Part shown: piece by piece, positions 55,284 through 64,000 of the stretch | Position numbering within the stretch: position 1 is the first letter of the stretch | Layout: every line of letters begins with the position of its first letter | Source: Apiosordaria backusii | Taxonomy: Eukaryota; Ascomycota; Sordariomycetes; Sordariales; Lasiosphaeriaceae | Length of the DNA: 64,000 bases | Direction: 5' to 3' | Assembly (NCBI GenBank): GCA_030549205.1 | Contig: JAUKTV010000001.1 | Location: 5,084,001 to 5,148,000 of the forward strand | Position numbers and translations under genes: made by a program | Notes under the pieces: generated by a model | What the model was told of the DNA's origin: nothing | The model's input: only the letters and a program-made list of their open reading frames with translations | The model's database searches: none

Positions 55284-55666
55284 ATGCCGGCCAGAAAGGT
55301 GTGGCCCCAGCGCTCCCGGGTGTCCCGGAGAGTCACAAGTAAGTTGATGCCTGACTTATTGTTCTTGTTCATAACCGTCGTCCATGCCCTTCACCCAAGA
55401 CAGTGACTGATTATTTTGAAGACCAAAGGCCCGAATTTGGGCTCTGGGTGCCCCCGCCCCGCCGCAGCCACCACCGCCGCCAGCAGCAGCAGCAGGAGCA
55501 GCCGCCGCCCACCCGCGAGGAGGCGGAGGAGGAGGATGACGATGATGATGAAGCCTTTGAGGAGGCATTTTATGACGATGATGATGAAGCCTTTGAGGAG
55601 GCATTTTATGACGATGACGCGGCCACCAGGGCCGCCAATGAGGACGACGACGATGACGATTATTGA
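55284..55666 (+). CDS. small acidic protein of the MPxRKxW family
   Basis: Unknown function. Exon 1 (55284-55338, 55 nt) encodes MPARKVWPQRSRVSRRVT plus one base. Intron 55339-55403 (GTAAGT...CACCCAAGACAG). Exon 2 (55404-55666) encodes TDYFEDQRPEFGLWVPPPRR, a His/Arg/Gln segment, then Glu/Asp with two tandem copies of DDDEAFEEAFYDD. It ends DDAATRAANEDDDDDDY. Total 105 residues, in phase. The strongly basic first half and acidic second half suggest a nuclear or histone-binding type protein, but that is only inference. The tandem 39-bp repeat in exon 2 shows recent slippage. Homologous exon 1 and leader occur at 52625 on the other strand. Confidence 0.6.
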
Positions 55667-55942
55667 ATTTTTTTTTGGGGAAATTTTTTTGGGGGTTTTT
55701 TTTTGGGGCGGGTGGAGGAGGGCGGGGGGGTTGTGTTTAGGGGGATGTTGGTAGCCCGGCTTTTTGGGGGTGTTTTTTTTTTTGGTCTTTTTGGGGAGAG
55801 GGGGGTGGTTTTTTTTGTTTGTTTTTTTGTTGCACCAGGGCGCCCGTGATGGACCGAGGGCAGCAGGGTCGAGAACAACAGGGCCGCGGGCAGCTGGGTC
55901 GAGGGCACGATGTCGAGGGCACGGTGTCGAGGGCTAGCTGAA

Positions 55943-55990
55943 CACGCTGTGGACAAAAAAACCGGTACTGCAAGTGTTCAACAGGCATCA
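55943..55990. repeat. dispersed repeat copy 2
   Basis: Begins CACGCTGTGGACAAAAAA and ends CAACAGGCATCA; partner of 29889-29934. Confidence 0.7.
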
Positions 55991-56011
55991 AAACATCGTT
56001 GATAGACCATA

Positions 56012-56116
56012 CAAGATAGCTGTTAGGCCTCGAAAGATAGTCGGTAGACCTTTAAAGATAGTCGGTAGACTTTTAAAGATAGTCGACAGGCCTTAAAATG
56101 GTGTAATAGGCCTTTA
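56012..56116. repeat. 21-bp tandem repeat
   Basis: Units with core AAAGATAGTCGGTAGAC start at 56033, 56054 and 56075; more diverged units lie on both sides. The period is constant at 21. Confidence 0.8.
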
Positions 56117-56736
56117 AATGCAATGGGAACGCCTGTATCTAGTAGCTTATGTGGTAGGCTATGCAGGTAACGGTGCCAGCTTTTTTGTCTAGGGCGTGCT
56201 GAAGTAGTTGAGGGATCAGCGGTTAGTTACGCGATATAGACCTTACAAGTTGACAATAGATCTCGTTTGTAAAACCTGAAGCGCTTACTCGGTGATACTG
56301 TTGCTTACCGCAACCTAGAATGCCCATAAGACTTATCTATCAGTTCATATACCCCTTTTCTTTCATTATTAATTAAACATTGCAACTTCCCCTACATATC
56401 AGATACCTAATTATCTATAACGTTGATTGATAGTGTTATTAAAAGAGTCATTTGTCCAGAACGACTTTACTAGTTACTACATTCTAATATCGTTTACAAA
56501 CCATTCATTGTTAGTAACATACTTTTATATCATTATCATTTCTTTCAAGTCTAGCAAGGCTGCTTAAGACCAACTACCGTATAAATCCTGAATCAACGCC
56601 TAACTTCAAGGCCTCATAAGTGCGAATACATAGCCTATGAGTTAGGTATCTTGACAGCGTCTATGTTTTGAAGACATTAAACGAGGCTCCATACAATTTA
56701 CAGTGCAACAGAACCATCATTACAGGAAACATATAA

Positions 56737-57078
56737 ATGGGATATCCTGACTTACAAACACCTGACAAACCATGCTTGAAAAACGAGGGTCACGTTCGTT
56801 GGCAAAGGAGACGTCAACATCATTACCGTAACCATTGTCTATTATTGAGTAACCCAAAGGAAAAGGAGGAGGATAACGATCATGACGATAACGATGATAA
56901 TAACGACGATAATGAGGATGGTAATAAGCTTGACGGAGACGCGGTTGCCACTAGAGCTGCCAATGGCGATGACGAAACTATCATAACCTCCACGATAATG
57001 ATAATGATGAGTCTCACGAAGACGCGGCTGACACCAGAGTCGCTACCGACGGTGAACAGTTTGCCGGGATTCCATTGA
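56737..57078 (+). pseudogene. diverged copy of the acidic MPxRKxW-family protein
   Basis: The frame of 113 codons reads VRWQRRRQHHYRNH, then KEKEEDNDHDDNDDNNDDNE and KLDGDAVATRAANGDD, matching the basic-then-acidic layout and the DDAATRAANE motif of the gene at 55284. Just downstream another frame reads EDAADTRVATDG, a second, weaker copy of the motif. There is no 55-nt first exon. It lies next to AT-rich sequence and is probably decayed. Confidence 0.45.
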
Positions 57079-57395
57079 CTAACTGAAAGGAGTAGCTATG
57101 TTGGAATCTGCTCCCGCGGACCTTCTACAAGAAGGACTGGCAGGGGGAGCTACATGGAGGTGTCCATAGCTTGGGCGACACAACCGGTCCGGTTCACCTC
57201 ACAATAAGAGCGACTTCAAGAATCATTTGAAGCGTTCCACAACACCCCAGTTCGTTGTGACATTCATAAATCTAACGCAGAGATCTTTTTAAAGGTCCGT
57301 AAAGCAAATGTATTCCCGCTACATATCCAAAACTCCCTACTCCTTCAAATAACCTCCAAAAAGTCCAGCAACACAAGCACCCAACCCCCACCCCT
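57079..57395. other. short intergenic gap
   Basis: About 320 bp between the decayed copy and the 3' end of the next minus-strand gene; nothing recognised. Confidence 0.6.
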
Positions 57396-58238
57396 TCAAA
57401 CCCTCACCGCAACCTCAAACCCACCCGTCGCCCTCAACTTAACCTCCTCCTCCTCAAACCCCTTAAACACAGGCACCACCTCCCCTTGCCCCTCAGCATT
57501 CACCACCACCGGCTTCCCCTCCGCGAACAAGACCTTCCCCGTCCAATCCCCCTTATCCTTCACCGTCCCCCTCACCCTCGAATAACTAAACTCCCTCACC
57601 CTATACGCAAAATCCAACCCCCCCTCCAACCTCACCTCCGACGTCGACGAATTACTACTCTCCCTCTCCAGCCCCACCTCCCCCTCCCCTATCATCTCCA
57701 CCCCCGCCTGCCCGCTCACCCCGGCCTTGTTACTCTTGTGCTTCGTCTCCTTCATCTCCACACTCCCCGCGGTGGCAACCCCAACAACAACAAACATCGG
57801 CTTTCCCAGCCCCCTCCTCGCGTACGAAATCACCTCTTTGTCTTGTAACAGCAGATCCATGTACACCTTGTCCGCCTTGAAAACACTGGCTTTGACGTTG
57901 CCAGAGATGTTGAGAGAGGAGGTGACGCCGTGAGAGCGGGAAAACTCGGCCCCGCCGCCGAGGGTGAATAGCCCTTCGAGGGCGGGCGCGGCTTTGGCGA
58001 GGATGGAGTTGGATTTGCTCAGCTCTGTCTGGACGGACAGCCTCACTTCGGGCGTGGCGTCGCGGAGGAGGTGGGCGGGGATGGGGGGGATGGCGTTGAG
58101 GTTGAGGGAGGATTCCAGGTCTTCTGGGTCGGTGAGGACGGAGCCCAGACGGATGAGGGTGCCGGGCTTGGAGGAGTAGCGGGGGACGACCCAGCGCTCG
58201 GAGCCGGCGAAGGCGTGCTGGGAGGCATTGGATGGCAT
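57396..58238 (-). CDS. uncharacterised 280-residue protein, possibly fungal gasdermin-like
   Basis: A single exon of 280 residues with no signal peptide and no membrane helix. Motifs: [20 protein letters not shown], then [13 protein letters not shown] near the N-terminus, [20 protein letters not shown] in the middle, [16 protein letters not shown] later, and a 40-residue C-terminal part. Length, lack of a signal and these blocks resemble what I remember of the fungal gasdermin-like proteins HET-Q1 and RCD-1, which form membrane pores in allorecognition cell death. HET-Q1 is activated by proteolytic removal of a short C-terminal piece. The assignment is from memory of the family's look and is uncertain. 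No subtilisin-like partner gene is in the window. A TATATAAA about 215 bp upstream fits its promoter. Confidence 0.5.
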   Translation of the reverse strand: MPSNASQHAFAGSERWVVPRYSSKPGTLIRLGSVLTDPEDLESSLNLNAIPPIPAHLLRDATPEVRLSVQTELSKSNSILAKAAPALEGLFTLGGGAEFSRSHGVTSSLNISGNVKASVFKADKVYMDLLLQDKEVISYARRGLGKPMFVVVGVATAGSVEMKETKHKSNKAGVSGQAGVEMIGEGEVGLERESSNSSTSEVRLEGGLDFAYRVREFSYSRVRGTVKDKGDWTGKVLFAEGKPVVVNAEGQGEVVPVFKGFEEEEVKLRATGGFEVAVRV

Positions 58239-59237
58239 GATTGATGGAATGATTGGTGATTAGGGGGGATTGGTAAAAGGGTGGGCTGCTTGGATGTGTA
58301 ATTAGAGTAGTGGGTGGTGTGTATAGGGAAGTGGGTGCAGTGGCATACACAGTATGCTTGGGGAGGGATATTACAGATAAATAGTAAAGAAGCAAATGGA
58401 ATGAGATGCTGATGATGATGACAACTGGGCGAAACCCAGCGAGCAGTAGAGGGTTTATATATTTCTTTTCTGTTGTTTACTTGGGATTTTCGGAAGCCAA
58501 GAAGGCCAACTCTGCCCAACCTCCCAGCCTGATCACCACTCCATCTTGCCGCCCTCCTCTCCTGTCCACCAACTTCGAAAACATCAGTTATCGCCAGGTC
58601 ATACTGTGTTGGCGCATCGCACCGGCCTCATTCTGTCAGCCCTGAAACGAAAGACTCCATATCGACTCCATATCATTACCACCTAAGAGTGGACTCAAGT
58701 CCAAAAATAATGCACAAAATGTGAGCGCGCTTGCACATCGGGCATGTGAGGCATGAATACCAGGTAGCAATCCAGTAATTGGTAGTGTGGCTTCAGCCAA
58801 TGAGGTTGCAGGAAACTCGACTAACAACCGCCCTGGTGGGTTCTTGTCCCACCAGGATGGCACCCTTCGGTGCGTGCACGGCGGCTGGTACCAGACTGTC
58901 GGGACAGCAAATATGACAAAATCTCGTACTGCGTTCCTATACGGAATATGGGAGGACAGCAGGCTTCGGCAAGCACGGTGAGTGAAACTCGTACTGTGGA
59001 CAGAGCAGGCCACTGTGTGCCATCACAGCCTTTCATCTTGATCGATTCTTGTGCGCGCGGCTGCAATACCGTATTCTTTCATTGCTCGTTTGTTCCGGGG
59101 TTGAACAACCGAAACACACACTGCCGGCGACGCAGGTCGACTCCAGACACCACAAGGCTGCGTCTCGACTCGCCCAGGTATGATTCGCCGTCTCGCCAAC
59201 CCCAGAATGCGCCTCCATAGGTATCTTAGGTAGCCCT
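58239..59237. promoter_or_regulatory. upstream region of the 57396 gene and 3' side of kti12
   Basis: About 1 kb. TATATAAA on the minus strand lies at about 58452-58459. The remainder shows no coding signal. Confidence 0.5.
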
Positions 59238-60281
59238 CTACCCATCCTTCTCAAAAGCATCATTCAAATACCCCACAAAACTCTCCCTCAACCTCCCCGC
59301 CGCCAACTTCCCCACCCCCTCCAGCCCAATCCCCCCCCTATTCAACCCCACAAACGCCCTCCTATACCTCTGCAACTGCGGCAACCCCAGCTTCCTCCCC
59401 GGCAGCTCCAGCACCAGCTCCTCCCCCCCATCCACCCCATTCACCATTGGCAACCTCACCGTCCCCCCCTCCCCAGCCTCCGCCTGCTGTTCCAGTACCC
59501 TCTTCACAATCTCCTGCGTCTCCTTCTCCAGCACATACAAATAATCCCCCCCCGGATCCTTATCCCTCTGCACCGTGCTCTTATTCGGCTGAATCAGCTT
59601 CTTCTTGCTCCCCTCCCCAGCAACAGTATCCCATATTTGCTCGTACACCCTTTTCGCTTGCTCCTCATCATCATCCCAAATCACCGTAAAAAGCGGTGAA
59701 TCCCACCTCGTCATCGGGTTGGGTTCCTCGTAGCGAAAAACTAAATTATCCCAGTTGGCCGTGGAATACCCCTCCACCCCCCCTTCGCCTTCTTGTGATT
59801 GTTGTAACCTCTGCTCGTTCACCGACCTCGCTTTGTCAACCGGGCAACCTATTTGCAATATCACTGACGGTGTCGCGAGGTTTTTCGCTTCGCAGTGGAG
59901 CTGATACCGCCACCCTTTGATGTAATTCATGCCATCGAGTATGACAATGTCTTTTGGTGAGAGCACGCGCTTGACGGCGGCGTAGATTGACGCGCGGGCG
60001 TCTTTTTCTGAGGCATTTGCGCTGCGGACGTGGGCTGGGAGGGAGGAGGGGTCGAGGTCGTAGACGGCGCGGGAGATCGACTGGGTGTCGTCTGAGACTA
60101 GGTGAAGGCGGTAAGGGGATGGGGGGTTGGACGAGGCGATGCGCTCCGAGAGGTAGGTGTGTAGCTGGGCGGCTCGGTGGGATTTGCCCGAGGTGGGGAG
60201 GCCGGTGAGGATTATTAGCTGGCGTTATGAGTCAGTGATCAAGTTTAAGATGTTTAGAAAGACATGAGGGCATACAGGCAT
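59238..60281 (-). CDS. kti12: Elongator-associated P-loop protein KTI12
   Basis: P-loop ATPase that binds Elongator and is needed for wobble-uridine modification of tRNAs. Exon 1 is only 6 nt (60281-60276, ATG CCT). An intron (60275-60219) ends in CGCCAG, and exon 2 runs 60218-59238. The joined start reads MPLIILTGLPTSGKSHRA, with Walker A GLPTSGKS. Further blocks: HLVSDDTQSISRAVYDLDP, ASIYAAVKRVLSPKDIVILD, DGMNYIKGWRYQLHCEAK and NWDNLVFRYEEPNPMTRWDS. The C-terminus has LPQLQRYRRAFVGLNR. About 328 residues, normal for the family. The tiny first exon explains why the frame seems to lack a start. Confidence 0.92.
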
Positions 60282-60610
60282 GTTTGCGACGTCTGTGGAA
60301 GACCGAAATGGGTGTCGCGCGCGTGGTGGTGAGAATGAGAACCTTGAAAACCCGGGGGACAGAATTATAGCGGGGTATCTCGAATGGAATCTTGGAGGGG
60401 CAAGCTGGTGCCGACCCACTTGATGAGATCGACAAGATGATCAGCTGGGTTAGGGTTGATGGTCAAGATAAAGGTGAACCTTTGATGGCCCCTTTTCTCA
60501 TGAACTCCTTCTAGCTTAAGAAACAAAATCGCCATGATCATATTCTCACGGCAATCATACAGAGCATCCATATCTACCATTCATCATTACCGTATCCCAT
60601 CCTCATTATA
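60282..60610. other. gap between kti12 start and the DUF7702 gene stop
   Basis: About 330 bp holding the kti12 promoter and the 3' region of the next minus-strand gene; nothing else seen. Confidence 0.55.
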
Positions 60611-61441
60611 TCAATTACCTTCATACTTCCCATCCCTCCATCTCCCCATCGGCACCGTCCTCGGCTGCTTCTTCAACGTCAATCCCACCACTTCCAAAAT
60701 CAAAACAACCATCATCTCCATAATCACCCCCATCCCCAAGAAATACCACACAAAGCTCCCCACTCCACCATAACTCCTAAACCTCGGATCCGTCCCAAAC
60801 GTAGCCAGCCCCGAAAACACAATCCTCACAATCATAAACGGCAGCGCCAGTGCAATCCCAAACAACAGTCTCTTCTCCCCAGGTTCCACCGCCCTAGCCT
60901 GAAGCATGGTAACCAACGTCCCTAGCACCACAAACCCCAACCCGGCCATGATCAACCCCAACCCAGCCTGACTCTCACTCGGCACCGTCACTATCGTCGC
61001 TGGTCCCGTCCCGCCACCAATGGCATTACCTATCTCGTCGCTCATCATGCTCTGTCCTATGATGGATAGTATCAACCCGATCAACACCACGACCTGGGCG
61101 AGTCTCTGATGTTGAGGGCTGATAAAAGTTCGAGTTCCTTGTCTTCGTATCCCCTGTAGAACTCGGCCCAAAAGGTTGGAAAGGCAGATCACCAGGGCGG
61201 AAACACCGATGGAATACATGACTTGAGAGGCGACTATGAGGTTCGCGTTAGAGGGGTCGTTGATGGTGGCCAGGTTGAGAGATGAGCCGGTGATGCGAGC
61301 GATGCTGAAAATTATCAAATATAACCAGCCAGCATTCTTGCGGAAGCCATGGCGGGAAGCGAGGAAGATGGCGATGAAGAGAGCCGGGGTGTAGACGACG
61401 ATTTCGGCGATGGAGATGCGGTTGAATGTTGTGAGTGCCAT
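60611..61441 (-). CDS. DUF7702-type seven-helix membrane protein
   Basis: A single exon of 276 residues with about seven hydrophobic segments: IVVYTPALFIAIFLASRHGF, WLYLIIFSIARITGSSLNLA, MYSIGVSALVICLSNLLGRV, LAQVVVLIGLILSIIGQSMM, GLIMAGLGFVVLGTLVTMLQ, LLFGIALALPFMIVRIVFSG and SFVWYFLGMGVIMEMMVVLI. This is the layout of the fungal family now called DUF7702. The tail TVPMGRWRDGKYEGN is cytosolic by charge. Its function is unknown; the segment arrangement recalls receptors, but no ligand pocket can be read from the sequence. Confidence 0.78.
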   Translation of the reverse strand: MALTTFNRISIAEIVVYTPALFIAIFLASRHGFRKNAGWLYLIIFSIARITGSSLNLATINDPSNANLIVASQVMYSIGVSALVICLSNLLGRVLQGIRRQGTRTFISPQHQRLAQVVVLIGLILSIIGQSMMSDEIGNAIGGGTGPATIVTVPSESQAGLGLIMAGLGFVVLGTLVTMLQARAVEPGEKRLLFGIALALPFMIVRIVFSGLATFGTDPRFRSYGGVGSFVWYFLGMGVIMEMMVVLILEVVGLTLKKQPRTVPMGRWRDGKYEGN

Positions 61442-64000
61442 TTTGACAATTGGATCGTGATCGGTAGCTACATTTACAATGGTGGGTCGACGAGGTGATA
61501 GAGGTGAGAAAATGAAGCTATTCGTTGATTGATATTGTGTAACAGAAAACTAGGCGTAAAATGGAAAGCTCATCAGTCATGCCAACACTGAGCGTTTGCC
61601 TGAAGCAACAAGATGTAGTTTCCAGAGTTTTGGAGGATAAAAACGCAAGAAGAGCATACTGATACCATCCCAGCCATCTAGCTCTGGAAGTTCGAGTCTA
61701 GGTCAGCCAGCCTTGTCGGCCAGCCTAACTGTCTTTGTTCCCATCGCGGGCTGAAGCGACAAGCTGACAGAAACGGACCACAGTGGGCGCTAACCACCGA
61801 TTCAGCTTGTCTGAAAGCGCTTGCTTCCACTGCTCTCGCACATTTCTATTGCGGATATCATTGGCCATCTTTCAGCGGCGCCGCTCCGGTGGCTCGACAC
61901 CGATAAAGTGCAGGAAACTGTTCGGCCCCCCACTTGTTCGTGGGGAGTTTGAGATGCGGCTCTGCATCAAATGACGAAGCTGGCAAGGACCATTTCGCCC
62001 GAGTGCCCAGCCTTGAGGTTGTGGAGCCCAATTGAAGTCCAGTGCCGGCATTTTCAGATTGTGATGGTAGCAATGCACTGGCAGTTAGTTCTGTGGGGTG
62101 CTGCTGTAAGGTCGTTATTGCAAACTGGCAAAGGTTTCCGAATGCTTGATTCAGGTTTCACTGTTCCACCGCCGGCGCTTATATAGCGGGCGCTGTTGAC
62201 TGCGGCTGGTAGGTAGCCCAGCCTTGTCGATGGTGTGCCCATGAGCCTCAAAGCCCGGAGGAATTCAAGAATAAGCTTGGGCGGGGGCAACAACGCATGC
62301 CGATCAAGAGGGTGTAAAACAATATCTTGAAGTATGGCCTCGTGTGACAATCAGCCTTATTTTTGGGTCAATATGCACGCAATATAGGCGTATTCCGACC
62401 TATGAGTGAGTTTGGTGTTGAGAGCTGCTATACCATCCTGGTGACTAAGCAGAGCAGGGTTAAATGGAATGTGGGGTCCGTCCAAAGTGGGGGCTACGGA
62501 TCCCGAACCGATCCGGGATCCGGGCTCGGGCCGACCGCGCCAAGAATAGGTTCCCATATCCCTTCTCAGAGAAACTTCAGGATCCTACCCGAGCCACTTC
62601 ATTCTTGCAGACTATGTAAGACTGCTAGTTTTCTATGGGTACCTTGACCGCCGGAAGATGTGACACATGACCACAGGAAGCTATAATGCCGCAAGAACAT
62701 GCAAGACGTCGATGTGTTGACAGAAAATATTGAAACACAGCCACAGCTGCCACTTCACCACAAGCGCCGGCAGTGGTTGAAAAGTTCCACAACTTACCAA
62801 TAAAATAGCGGCCCGCCAACTTTCCTCACTGTCGGGATCCCCATATACTATTTCATGGGGGTAATCCCATCCATCCCCTCCCGCATCCAACCCCTAATTT
62901 GCACGCTCGTAATGACTTGGTCTCATAGATGCATGATCTTAAGCCTCTGCCTGGGGTTATGCTCGAAATACTCGACCGAATAGGAAGGTCAGAACTGACA
63001 TCTGCCGGTCCCTGCATGGCGTTCTGCAGCCATAAGCTGTTGTCACGATGTTCTGGCAAGGGGCTATGTTAAATAGTTGTTGTTTCTTGAGCCTTCGGGA
63101 GATGAAGAAGGCGGTTGGCAATTCACTGGCCTGTGCTCTTGGTCATTGCATGGGCTTTTTCTACAGCTTTGCCTGATGGAGTCTAGGGTAGGGCTGTGTG
63201 CGGGTTAGCGCCATCTGGAGGATCTGCGTGATTTGACTTCTGGTGAAGTCCTTCCGCGCCTCTTGGATATTTTGCCCAGATTCGGACACTTGCAACTTCT
63301 ACAGTGAAAAAGTCTCTCACTAGAGAATGATTCCATCTTTGGGACGTTACACCGAAATGCGATTCGCCAGAGACCGACATGCTTTCGGGCGTCTGCAGTC
63401 GCTACACACACACGACATCTCCGTCTGGTGCCCGGTGCTCAATGACGTTCGTGGGGGAACCAATGTCACATGCTGACCGAACACAACGACCTCTCGGTCC
63501 TGAACATGTCTTCAACAACGATGATCCCTCGATATTTACTGCTGTGTGAATCTGCCAGCCATATGCCCTTCCATCCGGCGAATCAGTCATAATATAAAAC
63601 AACATCGTGCCATGGTATGCGTCGACGGTTCGTCTACGCAGAGGCAGCCGTATCCACCCCCTCGCTAGCAAGTTCAACGTCGTTTAGGTACGAGCAGTGA
63701 CAACATCACAACACCACAGCATCTCAAACACCCCGAAACGTCTTCCGGACTCGCAATTCCGCACATTGTCAAAAAAAGCAAGGCAACTAGAAATCGTATT
63801 CCGCACTTGGCGGCGAAGGAGTGAGCAGCCACACCGGCGAGAGAAGGTTTCTAGAAGGGGCTCTCGAGGCCCGGGATGCAGCCATCGCCAGCCATGGGCG
63901 CCATGCACCCAAAGCGAACTCTTCCCTTACTCGCTTGAGATGCTGTCGTCGACAAATCAGATGTCGCGGGGACCTTTTAAGCTTCGGACCCCTGTCTCGT
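61442..64000. other. right-end stretch without a supported gene
   Basis: About 2.5 kb. The first few hundred bases are the promoter of the DUF7702 gene. A GC-rich palindrome lies at 62498-62521. Short ORFs on both strands have no recognisable pattern. Confidence 0.55.
62498..62521. repeat. GGATCCCG/CGGGATCC inverted repeat
   Basis: 8-bp arms with an 8-bp spacer that itself contains GATC, in a GC-rich patch continuing CGGGCTCGGGCC. Confidence 0.7.

Larger units (their letters stand above)
55667..56736. other. G/T-rich then AT-rich intergenic stretch with repeats
   Basis: Directly after the stop comes a T/G-run block to about 55830, then short GGGTCGAGGGCAC repeats, dispersed repeat copy 2 (55943-55990), a 21-bp tandem repeat (56012-56116) and clearly AT-rich sequence to 56730. 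No gene. Confidence 0.6.

Overview
This window comes from a filamentous ascomycete, most likely a Sordariales-type Pezizomycete. The genes are intron-bearing, with short introns of about 50-100 nt, GTAAGT/GTATGT-like donors and CTAAC/CTGAC-like branch points. The proteins read like the Neurospora/Podospora/Chaetomium set (RCO-1/Tup1, a cytosolic-type malate dehydrogenase, eL28, DUF6546 F-box-like and DUF7702 proteins). Genes are monocistronic on both strands and intergenic gaps are long. Exon structures below were built by hand from splice consensus and reading-phase arithmetic. For every multi-exon model I checked that the summed exon lengths give an open frame.

Region 1-16.1 kb is a housekeeping block. 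It holds the N-terminal part of the GPI ethanolamine phosphate transferase LAS21/GPI7 (runs off the left edge), a DUF2423 ribosome-biogenesis-like protein, a SIZ/PIAS SUMO E3 ligase, the TRAPP subunit Trs33, malate dehydrogenase, ribosomal protein eL28, a small membrane protein and sterol C5-desaturase ERG3. Region 16.1-23 kb is nearly empty, with one weak candidate for a secreted protein. Region 23-40.4 kb is again housekeeping: Tup1/RCO-1 corepressor, RNase MRP subunit Rmp1, a DENN-type (LCHN/Anr2) protein, the remnant of a membrane protein gene, the nucleolar RRM protein Nop4, condensin subunit Cnd3/Ycg1, bifunctional ADE5,7 and an intron-containing tRNA-Leu(AAG). Region 40.4-48.7 kb is gene-poor and holds one GPI-anchored wall protein.

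Region 48.7-57.1 kb is an accessory island: a DUF6546 F-box-like gene, then about 6.5 kb of minisatellites, CAG/CTG tracts and several related small ORFs. Two of these (51583-52625 minus; 55284-55666 plus) share a first exon of exactly 55 nt encoding the pattern MPxRKxW...SRxSRR. They differ completely in their low-complexity second exons. Diverged pieces of the same family, recognised by an acidic DAAxxRAxN motif or by a GLWVPPPRR motif, lie around them. This is the best candidate for an undescribed gene family here. Region 57.1-61.5 kb holds a protein that may belong to the fungal gasdermin-like (HET-Q1/RCD-1) cell-death family, the Elongator partner KTI12 and a DUF7702 membrane protein. The right 2.5 kb shows no gene.

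Three conserved genes (SIZ/PIAS, rco-1/tup1, rmp1) each lack exactly one base to keep frame. In the first two the break sits at a run of six C, and in rmp1 it is near a run of seven. I read these as probable consensus errors of the assembly rather than pseudogenes.
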